Source: Trebouxia sp. TZW2008 | Taxonomy: Eukaryota; Chlorophyta; Trebouxiophyceae; Trebouxiales; Trebouxiaceae | Length of the DNA: 64,000 bases | Assembly (NCBI GenBank): GCA_002118135.1 | Contig: BDIU01000022.1 | Location: 186,001 to 250,000, forward strand | Direction of reading: 5' to 3' | Shown here: positions 11,668-25,200 of the stretch, one piece after another | Position numbering within the stretch: position 1 is the stretch's first letter | Layout: every line of letters starts with the position of its first letter | Position numbers and translations under genes: made by a program | Notes under the pieces: model-generated | Database searches by the model: none | Told to the model about the DNA's origin: nothing | Seen by the model: only the letters and a program-made list of their open reading frames with translations

Positions 11668-12540
11668 CTACTCACTGCGCCGCTCTGGAGGCGAGAGTGA
11701 CTCATTGGATATGTCCTGTAAAGGATGACTGACCAGTTTCTCACGCGCCTCTGCCAACAGTTCCTCCTGTTGTCTATAGATTTCATCAACCTCAGCCAGA
11801 GTCAAACGACTGTGTGGATCATGTATGAGAGCTTGCAGCTGCAAACGACGTGCCTGTACGACAGCAATTGGTGACTTTGACTTCTAGTGCAGCTTGGCAA
11901 GTTTCAGACTAAAAGAAGAATCAGAGGCAGAATCACCTTTATGCTGACATGCAAACACAGCAGATCAGTTGCGGCATCATGTTGTTGGCAGATGTGTTTG
12001 AGATCATCCTGACACAAATTAATTGAACAACTGACTACGAAAGCTGGCAGCGTGCATGACACCAGCACGCTTGAGAATAAGCATAAAGCTGAGTGAAAGA
12101 CAGCCTTACCTGTGCTGCTGGGGAGCTTGGTTGTTGGCTCAGCCTGCCCAGGCTGCCTGCTGCCAGACATGTGGCAGCACAAGCGCTTGCTGAAAGCGCT
12201 GAAAAGTCAAAGCTCACTCATGAAAGTCATCTCTGAGTAATCTGACTGACGTCCAATTATTGACAAGAGCTCATATGCTCATTGTTGGCAGGCTCATATG
12301 CTCATTGTTGGCAGGCTCATATGCTCAAAGCATCAATGGCTATGCTTAAGCTGTACTGACAGAGCCAAGCTTATGAATCGTGACCATTGTAAACACCAGA
12401 GACGGCATGTGCAACCAGGACTGTATGAAGCATGAACTGGCGACCGTATGCAACACCTGCAAGAACAAAGCACCGACCCAGTTGCGCACGTTCCAGACTT
12501 TCCCTTCACAATTGAGAGGCCGGCCTGTGCCTGGCTCCAT
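11668..12540 (-). CDS. Uncharacterised 137-residue protein
   Basis: Model: 12540..12474, 12198..12110, 12008..11937, 11853..11668, with consistent phases. The first exon is the least certain. It was chosen because it supplies an ATG, a GT donor and the phase-1 end needed by the next exon, which has an in-frame stop just upstream. The C-terminal half is charged and helical (LTLAEVDEIYRQQEELLAEA), probably a coiled coil, and is preceded by DDLKHICQQHDAATDLL. I recognise no family. It lies just downstream of the TlyA gene on the same strand. Confidence 0.45.
12269..12327. repeat. 23-bp tandem repeat, about 2.6 copies
   Basis: The unit GCTCATATGCTCATTGTTGG plus CAG starts at 12269, 12292 and 12315. 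It lies inside the first intron of the preceding small gene model. Confidence 0.9.
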
Positions 12541-12666
12541 GATCCAAGCCTGTCAAGCTCATCAAAAAGGCGCCTTGAGGAGCCAGACTCAATACACTGA
12601 GGATCACATGCCATCCTCCCCCTTTCTACCCCACACCCATCCACTGACAGAGCAAGGCTGGAGCTG

Positions 12667-12837
12667 TCATAGCTTTCTGAACTAGGCCAGAAACTCCTTG
12701 CTGCCGCTGGTAGCGCCTGGAGTGGGTGACCTAGTGTGACCCTATGCACAGCGGCCCTCTGCCACAATGACTGAGGTCACAGTCTCAGTGACCTCCTTGC
12801 CCACTTTGACATGCCTGACTACTCCATGAGAGATCTG
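12667..12837 (-). pseudogene. Decayed tandem copy of the last TlyA exon
   Basis: This 171-bp stretch aligns end to end with the adjacent last exon (12838..13008), which is also exactly 171 bp, so the duplication unit equals the exon. The copy has several substitutions and in-frame stops and lies beyond the functional stop codon, so it is probably untranslated. Confidence 0.88.
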
Positions 12838-15505
12838 TCACAGCTTTCTGAACCAGGCCAGGAACTCCTTGTTGCCGCTAGTAGCGCCAGGAATGGGTGA
12901 CTCAATGTGACCTTCTGATGAGAAGCCCTCTGCCACAATGCCTGAGGTCACAGTCTCAATGACTTGATTGTGCACCTTGGGATCTCTGACTACTCCACCA
13001 GAACCAACCTACAATGTCACTTCTGTTGTCAGAAAGCAAGTCGCTGCACTTCTTCTTCATCTTGCACTTCTTCTTCATCTTGCACTTCTTCTTCATCTTG
13101 CACTGCATCAGTGAAGCGATGTGTGCACAATGAGCATGTAGAGGGTGGAAGATGCTGGATTTGGTTTGAGAAAGCTCATGCTAGAACTTGCTGCAGCTCA
13201 CGGCGGCATCTTGCGCTGCACCAGCTCAGCTATGTGTGCTCGATGAGAATTACAGCATGGAAAACGCTGCATCCACTTTGAGAGAGCTCATGTCGATTGC
13301 AGCCCATGTGGGCATGTTGCAGACCAATATAACAGGGAGCTGCAGTGCTTAAGCCAGCAGCTCCTTGCAGATGCCTGGAATACGAGCTTGCATGAGCAAG
13401 CAAGATGTGCTATACTACAATGCACATGATACACCTGTGGCGAAACAGGTGCTTCAGACTCATACAATGTATGCTAATACTTCTGCTATACTATCAAACG
13501 CGCTCTGCAAACCCTGCAGCTTGGCTGCTCACGGCTGTGTAGATAACAGGTGCACCTGTTTTGGCCAACAGACGGCAATGCATGCCGCCTGACAGACTAT
13601 CCATGTACGCGTTTTGTCAGTGGAGTGGGCTTAGCGCTGTGAGTCCACACAGACAATTGGAAACAGCAGAGACAAGAGTGAGGGTGTGTTTGATTCCAAC
13701 AGAACTGTTTGAAAGCAATTTCATTGCTTCTTTATGCACCTTGCTGGGTCACAGAAGTCCACCAAAACGCATGGAAAGTGATGATGTTGATGATGATGAT
13801 GCTGATGCATTGCAACAGAACTGCTGGGTGGGAAAGGTGCTTGGATGTGACAGCTGACCTGAGTCCTGCCAGCTTCAAACTGTGGCTTGATGAGCACAAT
13901 GAGTATGCCTCCAGGCTTGAGTATGTCACACACAGCTTCCATGACCTTCAGGACTGAGATGAAGGATAGATCAAGGGAGACGAGATCCACGGGCTGAGGA
14001 GTTTCTGGCAAATCCTGAAGCCTCAAGTATCGTAGGTTGGTGCGATCAATGACGACCACTCTTGGATCTTGCCGAAGCTTTTCTGCCACCTGCAACATGT
14101 GCAACCAGTACGGTTGGCTAGAAAGCAAACTCTTGGTGTAAAGGCACTCAATATACAGAACACTCTGTTATGAGGACAAAGCAGTTGGGAATTAAACATC
14201 AAAACATTTTCTCCAAGCAAGGACTTTTGGTATCTGAATAATTGCCTCAGTACCCAGACTTCAGTTGACATGCGGGGAAATGACTGTACGTGTGTATTCT
14301 AGGGAAAGAAGGCATCTCCTGGTGCAGACTTTGTCAGCATGCAAGCTGTGTGCATGGGCAGGCTAGCAGCCTCCCTGGCTATACATCTTTAAAAAGCATT
14401 AAACTGTCAAAACGTCAAAATTTGGGGCTGCGCATACGCCTGATTGACTTTGAGTAAATCTGAGGCTATCTGCAGCTGAGGGGTTGTTGCTGGCAGGTGC
14501 CAACATTGCTCTTTCACTTCAAGCAAGGTGTGGGACTGTCTACCATAGACGTGTAGTTGCCCAGCACCAGTATCCTTTCCTATGCACATTTGACACAGCA
14601 TCAAAAGCTGTTTCTGGCAGGTGCTGTTGCTGTGGTATCAGCGCAGAGTATGGGGCAATTGTCTGTCCAGCATGGGCATCACCTGGCCAGCACCAACATC
14701 CACGCCATGCACTTTGACTGCCCCCTGCTGCAGCAGGCAATCTGTAAAGCCGCCAGTAGACAACCCAGCATCAAGGCATGTCATCCCAGTCACATCTAGC
14801 TCAAACTGCTTCAATGCTGCTTCCATCTTGTGTCCAGCCCTGCAGCAATATAAGAAGTCAGATGCTTAGCTGAGTGAATGATGTGCTTTTGTAGCAGGGA
14901 CTGGATGAATACATGATGCGCTTCTGAAGCAGGGATTGGCCTGAAGATACAGACCTGCAGACATATTTCTGCTCCACTGCTAGGATGTCGATTTTAGCTG
15001 AAGCTGCCACTGGTGTGCCTGGCTTGGTGATGACTTTGCCATTCACAATGACTTTGCCCTGCATGATCCATGACTGTACCACATTGCGCGCAATGGAAGG
15101 GAGCTGTTCGAGGCACGCCTCATCCAGGCGCCGCTTTGGGGTGCGAGGCTGTTGTTTCTGCAATATTGCAACAACCAATTGTAATGCTGCTGCTGCAGAA
15201 GCATTTGAAATTGTTCTAAAATTCTGCTCAGATTGAATCACCTGCTTCAAGTTGCTGCCTTCTGTACTGCTTGGTGACTGCTGAACAGCCTGTTGTTCAA
15301 CAATGCTTTGCAGACCTCTGCGTGAGGATGAAGCAGCTACCCTTCCGGCTGAGGCTGACCTTCGACGGCTCTGCAGATGTCCAAGCGGCAAAGGAAGTGC
15401 TCTGTGCTTGACACTCCGGAAGTGCGGCGCAAGCATCCGCTGGCACTTGTACGTTGTCGGCCAAGCAGACACAAGAGCGGAGCGCACGAGACAGGAGATC
15501 ACCAT
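12838..15505 (-). CDS. TlyA/FtsJ-family rRNA methyltransferase, probably organellar
   Basis: Exons 15505..14955, 14839..14683, 14089..13859, 13008..12838; 369 codons. An Arg/Ser-rich leader of about 60-80 residues looks like an organelle transit peptide. An S4 RNA-binding segment follows (SWIMQGKVIVNGKVITKPG). Next come the TlyA-type methyltransferase signatures: CLDAGLSTGGFTDCLL (SAM motif I), VHGVDVG, LDLSFISV, DILKPGG and LIKPQFEAGR. The C-terminal exon has GGVVRDPKVH and SPIPGATSGNKEFL. Bacterial TlyA proteins 2'-O-methylate ribosomal RNA, so an organellar rRNA role is inferred, not shown. The start could be 15505 or an internal ATG. The third intron is 850 bp. Confidence 0.88.
13045..13102. 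repeat. 18-bp tandem repeat in a TlyA intron
   Basis: Three and a bit copies of an 18-bp unit (TGCACTTCTTCTTCATCT) lie 37 bp from the last exon, on its intronic side. Confidence 0.9.
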
Positions 15506-16216
15506 CCGATGCTGTGTTGCGCAATGAATGAGAGCTCTTGCGCCCAGCGCGAAGGAGCAGTGCTGGGAGCAGTGTTAAACGCTTCCATGTTGAAACGGAG
15601 ATGATCAGTCAACACTGGTGATGCATTGCACTGCATGTGCTTTATTTGGCCCAGCAATCCTGTACCTGAAGGCTTCAGCAGGTCATGACCCAGCTTCCTG
15701 GGAGTCTGTCTCACAACTGCCATCATAGCGCACTTCTTTACTTGACGCTCCTATGCTTGACAGACAAGAGTCGAGCCTGATTTTTTGGTGCCTGTTTATT
15801 TGCAACTCAATCCTTGTGACTGAAATGCACATTGCAGCTCTGCTGCTGACAGGCATGCATCTGGCATGAGAGAAGTAGCGCATTTCATCTCTGTACCTTC
15901 ATTGCACTGTACAGCATCATATGGCTCACATGTGTCTCCAGAATTCGAATCATCGTTACTCATTGCAAAGGGAACTCAGCAAGCGCTATCGAAGCTGTTG
16001 TCGCCGACCCTTGACCAACGAAATCTCGGCAGTTGATTGAAGGCGTGCGGCTTGATCCGGCAGCCTCTGGAAGCTGACTGTTCGGTGCACAAGTTCGGGC
16101 ACGATGACCGACATTCCAACCTTACGTTGACCCTGCTCGGCCCGCCGCAGTCACGTCAATGATGACCTGGCCTCCTGCTTGGCGTTTTGTTTGACGCCTT
16201 TGCTGCGTGGGGTGGC
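15506..16216. other. Divergent promoter region, TlyA and PDE genes
   Basis: About 710 bp between the two start codons. There are a few short open frames on the minus strand (for example near 15683-15883) but no splice-consistent gene. It should hold both promoters and 5' UTRs. Confidence 0.4.
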
Positions 16217-19200
16217 ATGTTCCTGTTCCGGTGTTGTGTGCGAGAAGCTGCTGACACAAAGCCAAGTGACAGTCCAGAAGTAGTTGAGGTCACAGCAACT
16301 TCGGTGTCCAGGCGCATTGAGAGACCGAAAGAGGTGCTCACAATGTGTCAAGCAAGATCAGCGATGTTGCAAACCCGCAGCGGACTTGTTAACTTACTGC
16401 ATGCTTGCACAGGGCTCTGTCACAACCCCAGGAGGCTCCAGGCGCTTTGGCTCATTTGCTGGCAGATTTGCCTTGGCAAGCCACAACTTGCATGCTGGCA
16501 AAGAGACCGTTGACAACTATGACTTGCTGTCGTCTGAGCAGCTGCGAGTGGGAGCCAGGCGAATGCGCACTGAGCTTGACAACTTGTACAAGGTAGGTTT
16601 GCTGCGTATGCTGTAAATGGTCACAGCATGCACACAGGCATACAGTAAGCCAAAAACTGCCCAAGCAAATGTTCAGATCGGCCAGCTGCGGCAGTTGTCA
16701 ACCAGAACAGGCATCTCAGTGAGTGCGATACCGTTGCAGCTGGGTGAGACAGCATGATAACCTTGGCACTTCAGTCACATGGCATGCGGGAATGTTTGGG
16801 GCAGCACTGCTGTTGAAGTGACTGTCACTCAATTTTCAGCTCACGTTGAGCGGCCATAAACATGACCAAAACTCTGTACACAAATACAGCGCATGTGCTA
16901 AGCTGGTGACATCTAACTGGCTGACTGCAGGCTGTGGGTGTTATGAACCAGCTTGCCTTGGAGTTGGACATCAACTCAGCTGTGGACAACATCAGGGATG
17001 TTGTGCTGGAGTTGCTGAACTGTGAGCGTGTGACGCTATTCCTTGTGGACAATCAGCAGAAGGAGCTCAGGTACACTTCCGCACACACGGCGGGCAGCAG
17101 CAGCAGCAGCGGCAGCAGTAGCAGCAGCAACAGCAGCATTTGCGCTTCACAGACACCGTATCCACAGCCAGTTGCCACTGTGTACACTTGCAGAGCACAG
17201 GCAGCTTGCACAAATGCTTTCAAGCATTCAGCATGCAACTTCACATTGGCATGACTGTGGGAGCTTGCAGTTCACAGCAACTCTGCATCCCACGCTGGGC
17301 TTGCGGGGTGCTGCAGCCCATACAGCACGCATGCTTTGTTCAGCTGGCAGATAGCTGCAGTATAGCTATTGTCACCTGTACACAATGGGGTCAAAACTAT
17401 ATTTATGGCTTGGATTCAGATAGCTGACAACAGGAATGAGACCAGCTGTGCCAATGCAGGGCCAGGGTAGCCAACCCTGAGGAGCACTGGGAGATGATCA
17501 GGGTTCCGTTTGGGGTGGGCATTGCTGGCAGGGTGGCAGAAGCAGGCACCAGCATGAACATCCCTGATGCCTACGCCTGCAGCCTTTTCAACCCAGCTAT
17601 TGACCGCAAGACAGGCTTCCGCACACGCAACATTCTGTGCTGCCCTATCTCAGACATGTCTGGCAACCATGTTGCAGTCATCCAGGTATTGCCATGCAAA
17701 GTCTTATGGCTTTTTGGTGCCTGCTCATAAACATGAACACACATTGCTTCTGATACATTGAGCTGCAACCGCGGCACCTTGTGCAACCCTGTCTCAGATA
17801 TGCTTGGCAACCATGCTATTGTCATTCAGGTATTGACTCACAAGCTGTTGCAGGACTGCTGGACATACAGTGTTTGTCACATGTGTTGGACTTGTTTGTT
17901 ATCATGTCTGCATTAAGCTTCTGTGAATGTCCCATGTGAGACATGTCTGGCAACCATGTTGCTGTTATGAAGGTGGTGTACAAGTTTGTTTGGCCCTTCA
18001 TGGCCGCTCATGATCATGAATACGTGTTGCTTTTGACATGTGATGCCGCAAGACAAATGCGCTATATACAGCAATGACAGGAGCGTACATGCCTGCACAT
18101 GTGCTTTCAAAATGTTGCATTGCACTCCCACATGTTTACGGCAGTACCATCAAATGTGGCAGCTGGCATGATCAAGGTTCACTCTGGATTGCATCATGCA
18201 GGCGCTCAACAAGAAGCACACAGGAGTGTCAAGGGGGACTGTGTTCAGCAGCATGGATGAGTCCAACCTGGAGCTGTTTGGAGTGCATCTGGGCAATATG
18301 CTTACCAAGTCGCGCTTCCACACTGCCGCCTTGTAAGATCCCTATGACATTCAATCTGCATGCTCTGCCTCTTGCAAAGTTTTGGTTGCACCTTTGCCAG
18401 CTGCAACATTGTTTCCTGGTGCAGCTGATTGCAACGCCTTATGTCTGACTAAGTTCAACTTCGCAAGCTGCAAAATGCGTGTTGGACGCAGCTGAAGTCA
18501 ACGCCTTACTTTTGACTGACTTCAATGCCAGCTGCAATTGAGAATGTATATCAGATTGGCATGCATGGCAAACAAGCTAGCATCAGCATCCTGGTATCCT
18601 GTGCAGTGACAATGCTGGTTCGCTTTCTGAACAACCCATGAGACACTTCCCATCCACTACATCGTAGCATGAAATGCCGTAGGTGGGAAGTATCTGATGA
18701 GTTGAGCAACACAGAGACCAGCAATTGCATTGGGCAGGACAATCATCATGCTATGTTGCAATGTCAAGGCTTTGTACATACACGCCTGTCAGATTTCATG
18801 TTTTGAACAGCTTGAATCATAAACAACATGATCTGCGTAGCTCACAAAGCAGGACAGCACAAGCTAAATTTTGACTTTGGCGTTCTTAAGCGCTGGATCA
18901 TCCAGCTGCCCGCTCATGGCATTGCATATGGTCAACCTGTCCTTGTCCTATGGTTGACCTGTCCAGGACTGCACAGCCACCGTGTCTTGAAGCTCACAGT
19001 ACAAAGCCAGCGGCTGTTGCAGCCGACTGAGGAATGCAACTGTTCCTTTATTCCAATAGAGATTGGGATAATGGATTTCAAGTCCGTGAGGGCAAAGCTC
19101 GCAAGCTGTTGTTGCGTTCGGAAGCGGCAAGCTTAGAGTAGCTGGTGAACACCATGCCAAAGGCTGCGTATGATCTGGTCAACTCTTACCGCAATCTGCT

Positions 19201-22200
19201 GCTGCTGCTGCTGATGCTGCAGCTGCTTCACTATAGAACTGAGAAGCAGCGGCTGGCACAGTCGTCCAGACACACTCTTGAGTCTGACATGGCAAAAGTC
19301 ACAAGCTGTAGGGACAGACTTTGAATCTGAGTCAAATGGCCAAACTCGCAACTTTGGTTGCAGGGCTGAGAAGCAGCGGCTGGCAAAACTGTATGAGGCG
19401 TTCAGAAGGGTAAATGCTGGAGGTGGTAGCCTAGATCAGCTGGTGAACACAATCCTGAAGGCCGTGCGCAATTTGGTCAACTCCGACCACAACCTGCTGC
19501 TGTTTGTGGACAACTCCCGAGACCAGCTGTGGACCAAGTGGACCCTTGGCACTATCATGGACAACAAGGTTAGTTTACCATGTTTGGCATAGCAATGCAA
19601 TGTTCTGTGATGCACAATGAGCTACTGGAAGCTGGCTTCAAAGCAGGCTGTACAGCAACTTGTCACATCACAGCTCATCCCTCTGGATGAACTGGCTCAC
19701 AAGTCACTCTTTGCAGGATATTGAGCTGGAAGCAAGCATCATTTGTTGTCTGAAAGCCTTGACGTGTGGTGCAGCAGGATGTGGTACTGTGTGTGAAGAT
19801 GGGAGAGGGGTTAGTAGGGGAGGCTGCCACCCGGGGGGAGTCCATGTGCTGCCAGCAGGTCACTGGCAAGCAGATCATGCCAGCCTTTGGAACCGTGCTA
19901 GGGATCCAAGATGTCAGGAGTGTGCTCATCCAGCCAATCAGGTGTGCTAGGCATCATACCTTGACTGACTCAGTGTGGCCCTGACTGGGTCTCTAGCTAT
20001 TGAGCCCAGCCAGCTTTGCAAGTTTGTGTAAGCCTTTGGAATTGTGCTGGGAATTCAAGATGTCAGGAGCGTGCTCATCCAGCCAATCAGGTGTGCTAGG
20101 CATCATACCTTGCACCTGACTGACTCAGTGTGGCCCTGACTGGGTCTCTAGTTATTCAGCCCAGCCAGCTTTGCAGCTTTGTGTAAGCTTTTGGAAATGT
20201 GCTGGGGATCCAAGATGTCAGGAGTGTGCTCATCTAGCCCATCAGGTGTGCTAGGGCTCACAGCTTACGCTTGATTTGACTCCTGCAACCTAGTCAGCTT
20301 TGAGACAGCACAAGAGCCCCCTTTGCACCCTGTTTGGCATCACCAGCTCTACTCAGCTTACAATACTGGGCTAAGCTGTCTCTTTGGCTTGACATAGGTA
20401 CTGCATGTCATGCATTGTATTGTGTCGAGCACATCACGTACCTTGTACATGCTGTGCAGACTTGTACTCAAGCTGTTGAATCCCAGTGACTTTGCCTGAG
20501 TCACGTGCCGTCGAGAGAGATAGCCTCTTTGCAGATGCTATACAACAGAGACCTATCTCAAACTGTTGACGTTGATTGAGTTCGACGTATCCATGCCATG
20601 CAGGGATACACGGACAAGCAAGACCCTTGCAATTGTGGTGGCCATTGACAAGACTAATGATCTGGCAAAGACAGGATTCCTCGGGGAGGTGGACTTCAAT
20701 CCCAGTGACAGGTGATCTACTGATTGGCTATACACGCTCGATGCATGTTTGTTACAGGACTTAGCTTCTAGCTTGTACCAGTGACATCTGCAAATAAGCC
20801 ACAAGGCTTAGTATGCGCTGGTGAACAACAGACGCGTAATGACTGTGTTGCAAAAGGGTTGACATTCTTTGCAAGGCATTCTTGTGCCCATACTTACAAG
20901 CCCTGTGCTGTTGCGCAACAGAAATGCAATGGTTGTCTTTGCCATGCAGCCTGTGCATGCACTCACAACACGTACAAATTCTGTGTGCTGTTGAAATACT
21001 GATGCACCATAGAACATGCATCCATTTACAACATTCTGTTGCACTGTAGGGATGCAATGGCAGTGTTTGCTATGGAAGCAGCGAGCATCATCAGTGAGCG
21101 CTCCCTGGAGATCTCCTTTGCTAGCGCCCTGTCCACTGTGTCAGCCTCTGGTGTCAGCGTCAACGCAGGTCAGTCTTACACGTTTGGTATACTCTTTGCT
21201 GAATGCATAGGCAAATGTGGAGCATATGTCGCTCAAGATAGTGTCAAGATGGCGTCTCTCAGGATCAAACCACACTGCATGCAATCAGTGTGACGGGTGG
21301 TGTGTCATTTTGTCAAGATGGGTTGATGCAGACAGTATGCAACTTTGTAGCAGCATATCTGTGCTGTCTGAAGCGGTTTTGACTGCATGCCAGTGGAGCT
21401 CATGTGCCAGAGCATTTGATAACGCTTGGCATGAGGCTGCTGACCTTGTTGTTCCTGCTTCTTGTATGTCCTGTCAGTAGTACAGCGCCGCCCCAAGAAC
21501 ACTAACGACCTTCGTCCTGACATGGTCAAAACCGGCAGGGCACGATGTGGTGGCAATGCACAGTACAAGCAGTTTGCCATGTGCCTTGACGACATGTGGA
21601 CATACGGATGGTCAAGCAAGCAACTGACATGAGTGACTGGAGCAAAAGGGTTGCAGAATGTGCTTCAGGCACAGCTGCAGACCTATGCGGTGCTAGAGGA
21701 GATTGAGAGCATTGATTTCACTTGCAACTGTGCCAACTCAGATGACGTGCTTGCAGCATCTTTGGGAACATATGCACAATCAAGCAAGCAATTGACATGA
21801 GTGGCTGGCGCAGAAGGGTTGGAGGATGTGCTGCAAGCACATCATGACAAGCTTGCAGTACCTTTGTGAACATATGCAGAGTCAAGCAAAGCAGGCAGGT
21901 GACATGAGTGCATGATGCAGAAGGGTTGGAGGATGTGCTTCAAGCGCAGCTGCAGACCTATGCTGGCCTAGAGGAGATAGAGAGCATTGCGTCAACCTGC
22001 AGCCGCAGCATCAACAGCAGAGGGGAGTCTGAGACCTCCCATGGGCCTTACCTGCACCGGTTGTCCATCAGCAACCGCAGCACTCCAGGCGATAGTGCTC
22101 ATAGCTCTCCAGGTGGCAACAGCATCACTGGTGCGCTTTGCATGCTGTCATTGGTGTTATGACAAATGAAGTTGCAACAGCATCATTGGTGTGCTCTGCA

Positions 22201-25200
22201 TGCTTTCATTTGTGCCATTCAAGCTGTGCATGCTGTATGATGCTGTCCATCAGCAATCGCAGCACCCTGATCGACAACGCTCACAGCTCTTCAGGTGGCA
22301 ACAGCATCACTGGTGCGCTTTGCATGCTGTCACTCAAGCTGGTGATAGAGGCACATGGCAGCGGCATTACTTCAAGCTTTGCATGCTGTTGTGCAAACAC
22401 GTTCACGGCTGTCTAGTCGGCAACAGCATCACTGGGCTGCTTTGCATGCTATGGTGCGCTTTGCATGCTGTCATAGCAAAGACATTGCTGAAGTAGGACC
22501 TGGACATCACCAGACTCTCAAGCCATGGACTACTGTCTTGTCAATGGTCAGCATCTGTTCACATGCACTGACAGCCCTTGTGGTGCAGAGAGATGGCATG
22601 CCCCAAGATTAAGCCTGTTTGACAGCTTGCGCGAGGGGCCAGATGGATTGCACGACCTGCCTCGCCACAGCAAGGATCATCTGCTCAAGTGGGACCTAGA
22701 TATCACCAGATTCCACACTGAGGACCTGGTAGGGCCTTTGTCCTTCTGGAGAGTCTCTTTCTCAGTGCACGTGCTTTGCACAGATTAAAGTTTGCTGTAC
22801 AGTCCGCCTGATCAATCAGCCAGCCCCACCTGCCCACATGAAAGGCAAAAGGCAGAAGCTCAAATCACCTGCCCAGATGAAAATAACAGCCATAAAGTCA
22901 CAGATGCATGACTGTCAATGCTAAGTGCAGGTCAAGATGGTGTATGACATCTTCCTAGACAGTGGGGTGCTGGAGTTCTTCAAGATTGAGGAGCGCAAGA
23001 TCATGGCCTTCATTGCAGCTGTGTGCAGCCACTACCACCGCAACCCCTACCACAACTTCTGTCACGTGGTGTATGTGCTGCACACCACCTACATGATGAT
23101 CATGCGGAGTCAGGTTGCCAAGAGTCTCAACAGAGTGGATCAGCTGGTGCTGCTGATTGCTGCGCTGTGTCATGATGTCGATCATGATGGTGAGTGCTTC
23201 CACAACAGAAGCACGGTGTGCTGCATCATCTATGTTTCGTCCCTGCTGTGTATGTTGAACACAACCCCACGGCTTTTGCTGCCCATTGCTGCCCTCTGCT
23301 GCAACGAAAACCAAGCTGGTGCAATTGCCAAGCAAAAGCACAATATGTTATGCTGTCTTTGTTCTGGATATGCTGTCCATCATGCACGTGGAAGTCAACC
23401 CAAGTGGTCAACAAGCAAGGTTGCTGCAGGGCACACCAACAGCTTCCACATACAGACCCAGACTCCTTTGGCGCAGCGTTACAACGACATGAGCGTGATG
23501 GAGAACCACCACTGCGCTCTCACCTTTGCCATCATGGCCAAGCGGGACTGCGCCATCCTGTCCCACCTTGAGAAGCCCCTCCGCCAGGTACACACTTTGT
23601 GCCATGATGCACAACTGCAGATGCTGTGCTTTTAATGGACAGTCAGAGATAAGGTGGCGGTAGTCCACGTGCACAGCTGCAGATGTTGTGCTCATTGTGC
23701 ACACCTGCAATCTGCATTCTGCCCTGTTGGCGCATTGCACACATCTGCTGTGTGCCCATCTGCTTTTCTTTCGCACATCACAATGTACACAGTTGCAACA
23801 TGCGTCCCTGCAGATGGTATGCTCATCACTTCCAATCTGCACGATTACAGTATGGACAGCTGCCCTGTTGGCTCATTGACAACAGCCAGAACCAGGACCT
23901 TGCTGAGGACTATGTCGCATTGTGTTGTTTGTTTCTCTGCAACGATTGTTTGTGTGGCTTTGCAGGAGATCCGCAAGCTGATCATCAGCTGCATCCTGGC
24001 CACCGACATGTCCTTCCACTTCAGTCTCACCACAGAGTTCAAGAATCATGCAGGTGAGCACTGCACACAGCCCTCAATGACACCAGAACCATCTGCCAGC
24101 ACATACATAAGTATTGGAGCTGCTGAGACATTTGAGAATGCCAGTGAGCTGAGCAAGAGGGTGTTGCTGAGCATTGTCTTTGTGTCACACAACACATGAA
24201 CTGCATCTGATGGTATGTTGTGAAGGATCACGTCACTGGGATGACTGACCTGGGGCTTGAGCATGCAGCGATCTGAGCTAACAGTCTTGCTCTTGCAAGG
24301 ACAGCCAACCACTTGGTCCAATCAGCTTCTGACAGATATGCATTAAGGCAGTTGATTGCGTCTGTATGCAAATGGTTGCTGTTTCTCAAAGCCTGCCTAG
24401 CAAGCATATCTTGTGAGCGAATGAATGACTTTGTCTGCAGGGGCTTTTCTGTTGGAGAAGGAAGAAGACCGGGTGCTACTGATCAAGGCTGTGCTGCACG
24501 CTGCAGACATCAGCAACCCTGTGCGCCCGTTCCACGTCAACTGTGTCATGTCCACCAGTGTTCACAGAGAGTTCAGGTATGCGGTGGCCACATGCAATCA
24601 TGCAGATGCAGGTGTGGCCTCTGCAGTGTTTAGGCAAGTTGCCTAAAGTCACAGTCCTGCACCCTAGCAGCATACAGTTGGCTGCTTTGCCTTTGTCAGG
24701 CTGCTACACATACATTGCAGGCTTTGAAAGGCATCCCTTCATATATCTCCCTTCTTGTCAGATACCTTTGCCCAGCACCCACCCTGGGTACCCCTGACCC
24801 CCCGCCTGTTTAGCCCTTGGTCTGCATGATGTACCAGCCCACTAGCATCATTTGCCTACCACACTCAAACTCAATGCTCTGACGCTTGGTTTGTGCACAT
24901 CTGCAATCAACCATCGCATGCAATGTGGGCCAAGTCGATGCAAACATGTCTCTCAGGCAGGTTACTGAAAACAGCTTGACCTCCAAAACGCATGCGTGAA
25001 TGACAGGGCTCAAGTGGCAGAGGAGGAGCGTCTGGGATTGACCCCAGCCTTGCACATGGACGTCGCATGCAGTGCCGTTGATGCATCACTATGATCTTCA
25101 CTATGACACATCACTGAGAGCAACCTGACACTTTCATGTCTCTAAAGTGTTTGCGTGCATCACAGGGCTCAAGTAGCAGAGGAGAAGCGTCTGGGGTTGA

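Noticed and set aside
12030..12110. Alternative reading of the small gene's second exon as MSGSRQPG...
   Set aside because: It ends in the wrong phase for the following exon; the other frame fits.
15683..15883. Minus-strand frame upstream of TlyA, considered as a 5' exon
   Set aside because: I could not connect it in frame to the TlyA leader, which already has its own ATG.
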